A DNA stretch of 45,337 bases from Streptomyces cucumeris (GTDB lineage: Bacteria > Actinomycetota > Actinomycetes > Streptomycetales > Streptomycetaceae). The translations under genes were made by a program, and so were the position numbers. Within the stretch, counting starts at the first letter, position 1. Each line of letters begins with the position of its first letter. The stretch covers positions 1-45,337 of the forward strand of contig NZ_JANCLX010000051.1 in assembly GCF_024295805.1 (NCBI RefSeq), written 5' to 3'. Shown here piece after piece: positions 7,760-15,615 of this stretch. A model generated the notes under the pieces. It was not told where the DNA came from and did no database searches. It saw nothing but the letters and a program-made list of their open reading frames with translations.

Positions 7760-8941
7760 CTACCGCAGATGGGCCGTGTCGTTGAGCAGCCGCAGGGAGG
7801 CGTTGCCGTCGGCGTAGTACGCCACCGCCGACAGCGAGGCCGCGGAGAGCTCCATCCGGAACAGCGAGTCCGGCGGGGCGCCCAGGGCCAGCCGGACCAG
7901 GGTCTTGATCGGCGTGACATGGGTGACCAGCAGGACGGTGCGCCCGCCGTACCGGGCGATCAACTGGTCGCGGGAAGCGGCGACCCGGCGGGCGACCGTG
8001 GCGAAGGACTCACCGCCACCGGTGGGCGCCGCCTTGGTGGAGGAGAGCCAGGCGTCGAGGTCGTCCGGGTAGCGCTCCTTGGCCTCCGCGAAGGTCAGCC
8101 CCTCCCAGGCGCCGAAGTCCGTCTCGCGCAGCCCCTCCTCGATCCGGACCTCCAGGCCCAGCCGTGCGGCGACCGCCCCGGCGGTCTCCCGGCAGCGCCG
8201 CAGCGGGGAGCTGACGATCGCCTGGACGGTGCCGCGCGCGGCGAGGGCCGAGGCGACCAGCTCGGCCTGGCGGCGGCCGACCGGCGAGAGTTCGGGGTCG
8301 GTGCCGCCGCTGCCGGAGAACCGCTTCTCGGGGGTGAGCGCGGTCTCCCCGTGCCGCAGCAGGACGAAGGTGGCGGGAGTGCCGAGGTCCGCGGCGCCCC
8401 AGCCCCGCGCCGGGGACTTCGCCTCGGTGGCGGGCTCGGCGATCGCGTCGTCGGCAGAGGCAGAGGCAGAGGCAGAGGCAGAGGCGGGGGCGCGGGCCTC
8501 CGCCGGAGCCCCGGGGCTCCACCGCTCGCCCCGCTGCCCCGCGTCCATCGCCTCGTTGGCCAGCCGGTCCGCGTGCTTGTTCCGCTCGCGCGGGATCCAC
8601 TCGTACGTCACCTGGCCGGACGGGAAGACCGAGGCGGCCTCGGCGGCGAGCGGACGCATATCGGGGTGCTTGATCTTCCAGCGCCCCGACATCTGCTCGA
8701 CGACCAGCTTGGAGTCCATCCGGACCTGGACCCGGGCCTCCGGGTCCAGGGCGTGCGCCGCCCGCAGCCCGGCGATCAGCCCCTTGTACTCGGCCACGTT
8801 GTTGGTGGCGGTGCCGATGTACTCGGCCGCCTCGGCCAGGGGTTCACCCGTCCCGGGGTCCAGCACGACCGCGCCGTAACCGGCCGGACCCGGGTTGCCC
8901 CGGGACCCGCCGTCCGCCTCGACGATGACGCGACGCGTCAT
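7760..8941 (-). CDS. Bifunctional RNase HI / histidine phosphatase
   Basis: A 393-residue fusion typical of actinobacteria (Rv2228c type). The N-terminal RNase HI domain (about 1-135) has VEADGGSRGNPGPAGYGAVV, NNVAEYKGL and RMDSKLVVEQMSGRWKIK, containing the D-E-D metal ligands, and would cut RNA in RNA:DNA hybrids. The C-terminal histidine phosphatase (about 190-393) has LLRHGETALTPEKRFSG and the second catalytic region VTHVTP; in mycobacteria this domain has acid or alpha-ribazole phosphatase activity. The linker holds a run of Ser-Ala pairs made by a hexanucleotide repeat. The ATG is directly behind TAGGAGG, where TAG is the stop of the upstream zinc-ribbon gene, so the two are coupled. 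Confidence 0.94.
   Translation of the reverse strand: MTRRVIVEADGGSRGNPGPAGYGAVVLDPGTGEPLAEAAEYIGTATNNVAEYKGLIAGLRAAHALDPEARVQVRMDSKLVVEQMSGRWKIKHPDMRPLAAEAASVFPSGQVTYEWIPRERNKHADRLANEAMDAGQRGERWSPGAPAEARAPASASASASASADDAIAEPATEAKSPARGWGAADLGTPATFVLLRHGETALTPEKRFSGSGGTDPELSPVGRRQAELVASALAARGTVQAIVSSPLRRCRETAGAVAARLGLEVRIEEGLRETDFGAWEGLTFAEAKERYPDDLDAWLSSTKAAPTGGGESFATVARRVAASRDQLIARYGGRTVLLVTHVTPIKTLVRLALGAPPDSLFRMELSAASLSAVAYYADGNASLRLLNDTAHLR
8453..8482 (-). repeat. Hexanucleotide microsatellite encoding Ser-Ala
   Basis: Five perfect tandem copies of GGCAGA (plus strand) in the linker between the RNase HI and phosphatase domains. They encode alternating Ser and Ala. Being in multiples of three, copy changes would alter linker length without a frameshift. 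Confidence 0.9.
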
Positions 8942-8945
8942 CCTC

Positions 8946-9689
8946 CTACAGCCCCGACTCGGGCGTACGCACCAGGATCCGGCGGCAGTTCTCGCAGCGC
9001 ACGACCGTGTCGGCCGCCGCCGCGCGCACCTCGTTCAGCTCGGTGATGGCCAGCTCCTGGCGGCAGCCGTCGCAGCGCCGCTGGTAGAGCCGGGCCGCGC
9101 CGACCCCGCCCTGCTGTCCGCGCAGCTTGTCGTAGAGGGCCAGGAGATCGGCCGGGATGGTGCCGGCGATGACCTCACGCTCCTTGGTGACCGAGGCGGT
9201 CTCGGCGTCGAGCTCCCCGTCCGCGGCGTCCCGGCGCGAGGTGGCGTCGGCGATCTTGGACTGGAGGGACTCCACCCGGCCGGTCAGCTCGGTGATCCGC
9301 TCCTGCGCCGACTCCCGGCGCTCCATGACCTCGAGCACCACGTCCTCCAGGTCGCCCTGGCGCTTGGCCAGCGAGGCGATCTCGTGCTGGAGGTTCTCCA
9401 GGTCCTTGGGGGAGGTGACGGCCCCGGAGTCCAGCCGCTGCTGGTCGCGGGCGGCGCGCTGACGCACCTGGTCCACGTCCTGCTCCGCCTTGGTCTGCTC
9501 GCGGGCGGTGTCGCTCTCCTCGGTCTGGGCGGCGACGAGGAGATCGCGGAGCTGGGTGTGGTCGGCGTTCAGGGCGTCCAGCTCGGCGTGCTCGGGCAGC
9601 GTCCTGCGCTTGTGCGCGAGCTGCGAGAGCCGGACGTCGAGGGCCTGGACGTCCAGCAGGCGGATCTGGTCGGCGGGCGCGGCGTTCAG
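8946..9689 (-). CDS. Coiled-coil zinc-ribbon protein (C4-type, zf-RING_7 family), CTG start
   Basis: A 247-residue protein: a long helical coiled coil (about residues 10-190) followed by a zinc ribbon with YQRRCDGCRQEL and VVRCENCRRILV, four Cys as two CxxC pairs. Homologues sit beside Nif3-like genes in actinobacteria; the biochemical role is not established. No ATG, GTG or TTG occurs in frame before MDQVRQRA (9476), which would remove the conserved first 71 residues. The best start is CTG at 9689-9687 (CTGAACGCCGCG), 7 nt after GGAG, giving the expected (M)NAAPADQIRLLDVQALD. The Nif3 stop is 45 bp upstream. Product class firm; start codon inferred. Confidence 0.88.
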   Translation of the reverse strand: MNAAPADQIRLLDVQALDVRLSQLAHKRRTLPEHAELDALNADHTQLRDLLVAAQTEESDTAREQTKAEQDVDQVRQRAARDQQRLDSGAVTSPKDLENLQHEIASLAKRQGDLEDVVLEVMERRESAQERITELTGRVESLQSKIADATSRRDAADGELDAETASVTKEREVIAGTIPADLLALYDKLRGQQGGVGAARLYQRRCDGCRQELAITELNEVRAAAADTVVRCENCRRILVRTPESGL

Positions 9690-9734
9690 CGTGGGGCTCC
9701 AGGGGTGTTGAGGGGCGGGAAGGCTCGGGCGTAC

Positions 9735-10586
9735 TCAGAGGGAGGCGGCGTGGGCCGGGGCATGCGCCTGGGCGTGGGCCGTCCAGGGATCGGTGACCGT
9801 ACGGGAGACATGGGTGCGCAGACCCCAGCCGTTCCGGTCGGAGATCTCGTCGAGCTGGGCGGCGGCCTGCTCGGTCCACGGCCACTCGGTGGCCCAGTGC
9901 GCGGCGTCCACCAGGGCGAGATCGCTGTGCTCACGCGCCTCCGAGGACGGATGGTGGCGCAGGTCCGCGGTGAGGTACGCGTCCACGCCCGCCGCCCGCA
10001 CCTCCGCGAAGAGGCTGTCGCCGGAACCGCCGCAGACCGCGACCGTACGGAGGACGCGGTCCGGGTCGCCCGCGGCGCGGATCCCCTGGGCGGTGGCGGG
10101 CAGTGCCTCGGCGGCGCGCTCGGCGAACTCGCGCAGCGTCTGGGGACGGTCCAGTTCGCAGACGCGGCCGAGACCGCGGCGGCCCGCCGGGTCGGCAGGA
10201 TCGGGCACCAGCGGACCGGTGATCCGCAGCCCGAGCGCACTGGCGAGGGCGTCGGAGACTCCGGGGTCGGCCCGGTCGGCGTTGGTGTGCGCGACGTGCA
10301 GCGCGATGTCGTTCTTGATCAGCGTGTGCACCACCCGGCCCTTGAAGGTGGAGGCGGCGACCGTGGTCGTGCCCCGCAGATAGAGCGGATGGTGGGTGAT
10401 CAGCAGATCGGCGCCGAGCCGGACCGCCTCGTCGGCGACCTCCTGGACGGGGTCCACGGCGAACAGCACACGGCTGACCTCGGCGTCCGGGTCTCCGCAC
10501 ACCGTGCCGACGGCGTCCCACTGCTCCGCCCGCTCGGGCGGCCAGAGTGCGTCGAGGGCGGCGAGGACGTCGTTGAGTGCGGGCAC
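9735..10586 (-). CDS. Nif3-like dinuclear metal centre hexameric protein
   Basis: A 283-residue Nif3/YbgI-family protein (DUF34). Metal-binding motifs are visible: ITHHPLYLRG, HVAHTNADRA, and near the C-terminus LVDAAHWATEWPW, giving His/Asp/Glu ligands. The GTG at 10586 gives MPALNDVLAALDALWPPERAEQWD, the standard N-terminus. Proposed roles of the family include GTP cyclohydrolase-like or metal insertion activity; none is proven. The C-terminus ends in an Ala-His-Pro repeat (AHAQAHAPAHAASL). It leads a leftward operon with the zinc-ribbon and RNase H/phosphatase genes. Confidence 0.92.
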   Translation of the reverse strand: MPALNDVLAALDALWPPERAEQWDAVGTVCGDPDAEVSRVLFAVDPVQEVADEAVRLGADLLITHHPLYLRGTTTVAASTFKGRVVHTLIKNDIALHVAHTNADRADPGVSDALASALGLRITGPLVPDPADPAGRRGLGRVCELDRPQTLREFAERAAEALPATAQGIRAAGDPDRVLRTVAVCGGSGDSLFAEVRAAGVDAYLTADLRHHPSSEAREHSDLALVDAAHWATEWPWTEQAAAQLDEISDRNGWGLRTHVSRTVTDPWTAHAQAHAPAHAASL

Positions 10587-10861
10587 GGGGCAAGGCTACC
10601 TCCCGGATCACGGGTAAGCCCTGCCCCCGCCTTCACTCACCGCGACCACCGGACGGGCGCGGGGAGCGGGGCTCACGGCAGTGGCCGCGGCGGCGTCGCG
10701 ACGGCCCCGGGCGCAACATGGCGCGCCGGTGCTTACAGCACATTCACCCGCGACGTCTCAGGCGAATCGGGCAATCGCCACACGTACGGGTGGAGCAGGA
10801 CCCTTTCAGCGGGTTTCGGGGGGAGCGAAAACTACGTTCAGTGGCCGGAGGTGACTGATCT
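10587..10861. other. Intergenic region before the 852-residue protein gene
   Basis: 275 bp between two divergent genes, without a convincing ORF. It must hold promoters for both. A strong ribosome-binding site (GGAGGTG, about 10844-10850) precedes the ATG at 10862. No clear -35/-10 pair was identified. Confidence 0.5.
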
Positions 10862-13420
10862 ATGACTGCCTGTGCTTTCGACGCCGCCGTCGCCGTCGGT
10901 GTCAGCACCCGGCGGCGCGAGGGGTCCGCCCGGGGGTCCGCCCCGGACGGTGCGGCCCGCGAGAGGTTCACCGTCGCCGCCGACGGCTCGTACGGCGCAC
11001 GGCTCGCGTTCCAGCCGGAGACGCGGTGCTGGTACCCGGAGCGCTGGACGCTGGACGGACCCGAGCCGTACGCCGTGCCGCTGCCCGGCGCCCAGCCCGA
11101 GGAGCCGGACAGCGAGCTGCTGCCGCTCGCCGACGGTCAGGTGCTGATCCACCGTCGGGTGGCCGGGCACCACGCCTTCTCCCTGCTCTACCCGGCGGGT
11201 CCGGGCACCGGCGAACGGCTGCTGGGCGCCCTCGACCGCGCCGATGTCTCCCTGCTGCCCCCGGCTCCCGGCGGTCTGTCGGTCTTCGCCCTGGCGCGCG
11301 GAGAGCACTCCACCTCCGTGTGGCTGGTGCACGGCGGTCTCGTCCCCCAGCACCTCGCCGAGGTCCCCGGCCGCTGTACGGGCGGCAGTTGGCTGGACCG
11401 TACGGGGCGGCTGCTCGCCCTCGACCGCGAACTCGACGGCCGGACGAAGACCGTCGTGGTCGATCTGGGCCGCGGCGGCGAGACCAGCCCGCTGCTCCAG
11501 ATCACCGAGCGCAGCAACGACCGGCTGCTGCTCGCCGACCCGGACAGCGGTCTGCTGCTGGTGCGGTCCGACGCCCCCGGGGACGAGCGGCTGGGCTGGG
11601 GCGTGCTGGGCAGCGCCCGTCCGGTCCGTTTCCCCGACTGTCTGCGCCCCGCGGCGCGGTCGGAGGCCACCCCCTTCGCGGTCCAGCCGGGTCAGGTCCT
11701 CACCCCCGAGAGCTGCGCGGTCGCCTTCCGTATCGACGGTCCGGCCGGTCGCCCCTGGGTCGGCGTATGGCGCCCGGCCGAGCGCCGGTTGCGCCAGTTC
11801 TCCGCCCCGGAGGGCTGGCTCCCGGGCGCGGGCCTGATGGCCCGGGACGGCGCCCTGCTGCTGCCGTACACCACACGGCAGGTCGCGTGCGGGGTCGCGC
11901 GGGTGTGGCTCCCCGACCTGGAGGGCGGCGCGGGGCTCCCGGGCGCGGACACGCTGGGCGGGCTCGATCTGACGGGCGCGGCGGGCGAACCGCCCCGCGC
12001 CGCCGGACCGCCGCGCCCGCTGCCGCGGCGTACGGCCGAGCTCCCCCGCACCGGCGAGATCCACCGCGTCTCCGACCCCCGCCGCCGGCTCCAACTGCCG
12101 CCCCCGCCACCCGCTCCCGCCGCCGAGCGCCCGATGGAGGCCCCCGACACCGGTGAGTCTCCCCGCGCGACGGAGACGCCCCGCGTGGCGGCGATGCCAC
12201 GTGAGGGGGAGGGCCGCTCGGTGGGGCAGGCGCCCGGGGTCGGTGAAAACCTCCGCCGGGGCGAGGCGCCCGGTGGGGCGGAGGCGCCCCGTACTGGTGA
12301 GCCCTTCCGTGGGGACGCGACCTCCGTTCCCGGGAAGCCGGGACGCACCGCGGAGTTGATGCCTCCGGGGGCGATGCCGGCTCCGGCGCCGGTGGCGCGC
12401 GCCGGTGAGCTGCCTCGCGCGATCGAGGCGCCCCGTACGGGGCAGACATCCCGCCCGGCCGAGGCGACGCCCCGCGTGGCGGAGTCGCCGCGCGCGGGGG
12501 AGGCCCGCCATGCCGGGCAGGTGCCCGGTGCCGGTGGATTCGCGCGTCCCGGGGAGCCGGGGCGCACCGCGGAGTTGACGCATCCCGGGGCGATGCCGGA
12601 CGCGGTGGGGATGCCGCAGACGGGCGGGACACCCCGTGCGGCGGAGCTGCCCCGCACGGCAGGGGCCCACCGCGCGGGCGAGCCGTCCCCCACCGGGGTG
12701 GCGCCGGGCGCGGCGGAGTTGCCGCGCACCGGAGGGGTACCGGGTGTGGTGGCGGCGGAGCCGCCTCGCCCGGGGGAAGCGCCGCGCGCCGCCGAGACCC
12801 ACCGCGCGGGCCGAGCGCCCGGTGCCGGAGAGGTTCCGCGTCCCGCGGAGGAGGGCCGTGCGGGGCACGCCTCCGCGGTGTCGCCCCGGACCGGGGAGAT
12901 CCGCCGTATCGCGGAGTTGCGGCGTACGGCGGGGGTGGCCCGCGCCGGGGAGCCGTCGCCCGCCGCCGTGCTGCCGGGCGTCGGGGCGGCGTCGCCCGCG
13001 GCCGTGATCCCCCGTGTCGGGGAGGTCCGCACCGCCGTGCTTCCCCGCGTCGCGGAGGCGCGCCCCGCGGGTGGGCTCGCGGTGGCGGCGGCCACCGCCG
13101 CGCCCGGTGCCGCGCGGGTGGTGCGACGGGTGGTGGGGCGTGGGGTGGAGCCCGCGGTCACCGGGCTCGCGGCGATCCCGGAGCCCGCGCGGATCACCCC
13201 GTGGACCAGGGTCAAGGGTGAGGACCGGGCGGTGGTGTCCGGGGTCGAGCCCTGGGGCGGGACCGGGTCCTGGGCCGGGGTGGAGCAGACCGGTCCGGAG
13301 CCCGATCCGGGGTCCGACACGCTCGACATGCAGCGCCCCGTACCGTTGCAGCAGGCCCCGCTCGCGCGCCCGCTCCAGCCCCGTCCACCCCGGTGGGTCA
13401 GAGATCAGCACCCTGGTTAG
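10862..13420 (+). CDS. Conserved streptomycete protein with long degenerate Pro/Arg/Gly/Glu repeat region
   Basis: An 852-residue protein of unknown function. The ATG follows GGAGGTG with good spacing. Residues about 30-380 look like an ordered, beta-rich domain with repeated blades (for example LLPLADGQVLIHRR, GGSWLDRTGRLLALDREL), suggestive of a propeller. There is no signal peptide or TM segment. From about residue 395 to 750 the sequence becomes a low-complexity array of PRxGE / PRxAE units, including a near-identical pair GRTAELxxPGAMP 73 residues apart. The last 100 residues are also low complexity. Third positions remain G/C-rich in this frame through the repeats, supporting it over the long antisense frame. 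No role can be assigned. Confidence 0.8.
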   Translation: MTACAFDAAVAVGVSTRRREGSARGSAPDGAARERFTVAADGSYGARLAFQPETRCWYPERWTLDGPEPYAVPLPGAQPEEPDSELLPLADGQVLIHRRVAGHHAFSLLYPAGPGTGERLLGALDRADVSLLPPAPGGLSVFALARGEHSTSVWLVHGGLVPQHLAEVPGRCTGGSWLDRTGRLLALDRELDGRTKTVVVDLGRGGETSPLLQITERSNDRLLLADPDSGLLLVRSDAPGDERLGWGVLGSARPVRFPDCLRPAARSEATPFAVQPGQVLTPESCAVAFRIDGPAGRPWVGVWRPAERRLRQFSAPEGWLPGAGLMARDGALLLPYTTRQVACGVARVWLPDLEGGAGLPGADTLGGLDLTGAAGEPPRAAGPPRPLPRRTAELPRTGEIHRVSDPRRRLQLPPPPPAPAAERPMEAPDTGESPRATETPRVAAMPREGEGRSVGQAPGVGENLRRGEAPGGAEAPRTGEPFRGDATSVPGKPGRTAELMPPGAMPAPAPVARAGELPRAIEAPRTGQTSRPAEATPRVAESPRAGEARHAGQVPGAGGFARPGEPGRTAELTHPGAMPDAVGMPQTGGTPRAAELPRTAGAHRAGEPSPTGVAPGAAELPRTGGVPGVVAAEPPRPGEAPRAAETHRAGRAPGAGEVPRPAEEGRAGHASAVSPRTGEIRRIAELRRTAGVARAGEPSPAAVLPGVGAASPAAVIPRVGEVRTAVLPRVAEARPAGGLAVAAATAAPGAARVVRRVVGRGVEPAVTGLAAIPEPARITPWTRVKGEDRAVVSGVEPWGGTGSWAGVEQTGPEPDPGSDTLDMQRPVPLQQAPLARPLQPRPPRWVRDQHPG
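12050..13080 (+). repeat. Degenerate in-frame repeat array
   Basis: About 1 kb encoding loosely heptad-spaced units of the type PR-x-x-E/G. Within it 12331-12380 and 12550-12599 are about 90 percent identical, offset by 219 bp (73 codons), showing duplication of a larger block. The array keeps the reading frame throughout. Confidence 0.7.
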
Positions 13421-13559
13421 AATCTGGCGGGGGCTGCGCAGCCATGCGTTCCGTGCACCCGCGGGGCGTTTCGGGTGGCGTACACGGTGATGTCGTGACC
13501 AGCGTCGCTTCCCGCCTCCCCCGCACAGTACGGAGCGATTTGACGGGGTGACTACCCAC

Positions 13560-13727
13560 ATGTCCGAAACCCAGATCGACACGGCCCAGGCGCGTCCGCG
13601 CGAGGCGGCCGCGAACCAGGCCGATGCCGGAAGTCAGGGCAGGCACCGGGGACAGCAGGCCACGTCGGAGGAGGCGCAGGCGCCGGTTCACGGCCGTCAC
13701 CGCCGGCCGGAGGAGAGCGCCTCGTAA
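13560..13727 (+). CDS. Small basic hydrophilic protein of unknown function (55 aa)
   Basis: ATG at 13560 (MSETQIDTAQARPREAAANQ) to TAA 13727; an in-frame GTG at 13548 would add four residues. It is polar, Gln/Ala/Arg/His-rich and lacks hydrophobic segments, with a repeated GRHR motif (GRHRGQQ and GRHRRPEES). GGGG about 11 nt upstream may serve as ribosome-binding site. G/C-rich third positions and a strong terminator right after the stop support a real gene. Function is unknown and disorder is likely. Confidence 0.6.
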   Translation: MSETQIDTAQARPREAAANQADAGSQGRHRGQQATSEEAQAPVHGRHRRPEESAS

Positions 13728-13747
13728 CACCCGGGCAGAGCTGAGAC

Positions 13748-13784
13748 CGCCGGACGGGCCGGGGACATCCCAGCCCGTCCGGCG
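13748..13784. terminator. Strong bidirectional terminator hairpin
   Basis: CGCCGGACGGGC (13748-13759) and GCCCGTCCGGCG (13773-13784) form a perfect 12-bp GC stem with a 13-nt loop. It lies 20 bp after the small protein stop and 25 bp from the stop of the convergent phosphodiesterase gene, so it can serve both. Confidence 0.85.
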
Positions 13785-13808
13785 TCCCGCTTCCGGGGCC
13801 GGGCGGGG

Positions 13809-15317
13809 TCAGCCCGTCACGGTCACCTGATCGACCGTCCAGAAGGCACTGTTGGTGCCGGTGTAGCGGAAGTACAGCCGGGCGGAGGTGGCACCGGCCG
13901 GTACCGCCACCGAGAGCTTCTCGACGGTGTTGAGGTGGGAGCGGTAGGACTTCAGCAGCGTCCGCGCCCCGCCGTCGAACGCGATGTACACATCGCCGGT
14001 CTGCGGACCGTCCACCCGGTAGTCCGTGGCGTAGGAGACCATCGCCGCCCGGCCGCCCGTCACCGGGAACGCGGGGCTGTTGAGGGTGGAGTCGAACGGC
14101 CCGGCGCCGTGCGCCTTGTCGTCCCACTCGTCGGAGTCGGCGACCGCGAACACATCACGGGCCCGTACGTTGGTCTCGCGGCCCTGGCCGAGTTGGCTGT
14201 TGCTCCAGAACTCGTCGTTCGCGAAGGACCAGCCGCGCCACTCGCTCACCCCGCCGCCGGGCATGGCCGCGTTGTCGACGCTCCAGCCGGACGGGGCGGT
14301 ATGCGTCCAGCCCTTGAGGTTGGCGGGCAGTCCGGTCTCGTCCACCCGGGTGCGCAGCGACGGACGCAGCGTGTCGAAGGCGTCGGGGGCGAGCGCACCG
14401 ATCGCCTTGCCGTCCAGTTTCCAGGCGGGATCGGCGGGGACGCCGAGGTGGGCCAGCACGGTGGGGGCCACATCGGAGATCTTGACGTCATGGCGGACCG
14501 AACCCGGTGCGAAACCGGTGCCCTTGGCGATGACGAAGGTCTGCCGTTCGGCCGGGCTGTTGCCACCGTGGCCACCGCCCGCGGTGTGGCCGTGGTCGGC
14601 GGTGACGATGATCTGCCAGTCCTCGTCCGCGTAGGTGGCGCGTGAGGTGACGGCCCGGAGTATCCGCCCGATCCGGCCGTCGGCGGCCTCCAGGGCGTCC
14701 CGGTACTCCTGGCTCGCGGTGCCGTGGCCGTGGCCCGCGCCGTCGACCTCGTCGAGGTGGACGAAGGTGGCGTCCGCGTCGGTGGTGGCCAGCTTGTCCA
14801 CCGCCTTCGCGGTGGTGTCCGCGTCGTCCGACCCGGCGATCCGGGTGTCCACGGCCGGGCCGAAGACCGTGCCGGTGATGGGTCCCCAGGTGCCGACGAC
14901 GAGGGTGTTCCGCTCGGGCTTCGCGGTCTCCAGACGGGTGGCGTAGTCCGGGTAGCGGGCGAAGTCGGCGCCCAGGAAGGAGTTGTCCACCACCCTGTGC
15001 TTGTCCGGCCACACTCCGGTGGCGATGGTCGACCAGCCGGGGCCGGAGAGGGTGGGGGCCATCGGGGAGGCGTAGAGGTTGCTGGTGGCGGTCGTACCAC
15101 CGGTTCTGAGGGCCGTGAGGTTCGGCATCCGCGCCGAGCCGAACGCGGCGAACGTCGCGCCGTCGACGCCGATCACCAGCGACTTGGGCCGCTTGGCGGC
15201 GGCGCCCGCGGAGTCGGATCGCGCGGAGTCGGCCCGCGCGACGGAGGTGAGCGGAAGGGCGGTGGCGGCCACCGCGGCGACCGCGACGGCTGAACGCAGA
15301 GAAGGGGACAGACGCAC
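13809..15317 (-). CDS. Secreted alkaline-phosphatase-superfamily phosphodiesterase
   Basis: A 502-residue exported enzyme when started at GTG 15317, 6 nt after GGGAG. The N-terminus MRLSPSLRSAVAVAAVAATALP followed by LTSVARA is a Sec signal peptide with cleavage probably after ARA. The type I phosphodiesterase/nucleotide pyrophosphatase domain (about 40-340) has the metal-binding LVIGVDGATFAAF, the nucleophile region APTLSGPGWST, and the second metal site VTADHGHTAGGGHGG. The last 150 residues are a beta-rich region (from PSGWSVDNAAMPGGG to the end) that looks like a separate jelly-roll domain. The substrate is unknown. Confidence 0.88.
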   Translation of the reverse strand: MRLSPSLRSAVAVAAVAATALPLTSVARADSARSDSAGAAAKRPKSLVIGVDGATFAAFGSARMPNLTALRTGGTTATSNLYASPMAPTLSGPGWSTIATGVWPDKHRVVDNSFLGADFARYPDYATRLETAKPERNTLVVGTWGPITGTVFGPAVDTRIAGSDDADTTAKAVDKLATTDADATFVHLDEVDGAGHGHGTASQEYRDALEAADGRIGRILRAVTSRATYADEDWQIIVTADHGHTAGGGHGGNSPAERQTFVIAKGTGFAPGSVRHDVKISDVAPTVLAHLGVPADPAWKLDGKAIGALAPDAFDTLRPSLRTRVDETGLPANLKGWTHTAPSGWSVDNAAMPGGGVSEWRGWSFANDEFWSNSQLGQGRETNVRARDVFAVADSDEWDDKAHGAGPFDSTLNSPAFPVTGGRAAMVSYATDYRVDGPQTGDVYIAFDGGARTLLKSYRSHLNTVEKLSVAVPAGATSARLYFRYTGTNSAFWTVDQVTVTG

Positions 15318-15536
15318 GAGATCTCCCAGGGGAAGTCCGGGCGGATAAAGGGAAGTTGGAGCCTGAGTCCGGTCGGCCGGTGCCCTGAGCATCCACCCGG
15401 ACCGCGATCGTCCTGTGCACGAGAGCCCCCCGGGAGATGAACGGCGCACGACTTCCGGCCCAGACCCGTTACCGTACCGAGATCACGGGGTGCCGTACAC
15501 CACGCGGGCCCCGCGTAACCGCGGAACCTTCCACCG

Positions 15537-15586
15537 GTTGAGACTTCATGGCACTGCCGGGCGGCCATCTCGCCAGAAGTCTCAAC
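15537..15586 (+). promoter_or_regulatory. Long hairpin upstream of the erythromycin-esterase-like gene
   Basis: GTTGAGACTTC (15537-15547) pairs exactly with GAAGTCTCAAC (15576-15586). Inside, past a bulged A, TGGC (15549-15552) pairs with GCCA (15572-15575), so the stem has 15 pairs and a 19-nt loop. Directly after it GAAGATCTTC (15587-15596) is a perfect 10-bp palindrome. The structure lies 30 nt before the gene start and overlaps a possible leader ORF, so an attenuator or an operator are both possible. Confidence 0.6.
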
Positions 15587-15610
15587 GAAGATCTTCAACG
15601 ATACGATTGA
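15548..15610 (+). CDS. Possible 20-residue leader peptide
   Basis: ATG at 15548 opens MALPGGHLARSLNEDLQRYD, stopping at TGA 15608-15610. The stop overlaps the GAGG (15609-15612) that precedes the next ATG at 15616, which would couple translation. The ATG is within the left arm region of the hairpin. The second half uses codons rare in this DNA (AGA, AGT, GAA, CTT, CAA, CGA). The upstream ribosome-binding site is weak (GAG), so this may be chance. Confidence 0.35.
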   Translation: MALPGGHLARSLNEDLQRYD

Positions 15611-15615
15611 GGCTC

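Noticed and set aside
13381..13430. TAGAAT (13418-13423) as a promoter -10 at the end of the repeat-protein gene
   Set aside because: A good hexamer, but no -35 at 16-19 bp and the small gene starts 137 nt later, so it was not annotated.
10838..13582. 914-codon minus-strand open frame opposite the repeat protein
   Set aside because: It runs beyond both ends of the sense gene, has no ribosome-binding site and reads as Arg/Gly/His repeats. The plus frame has a strong ribosome-binding site and G/C-rich third positions.
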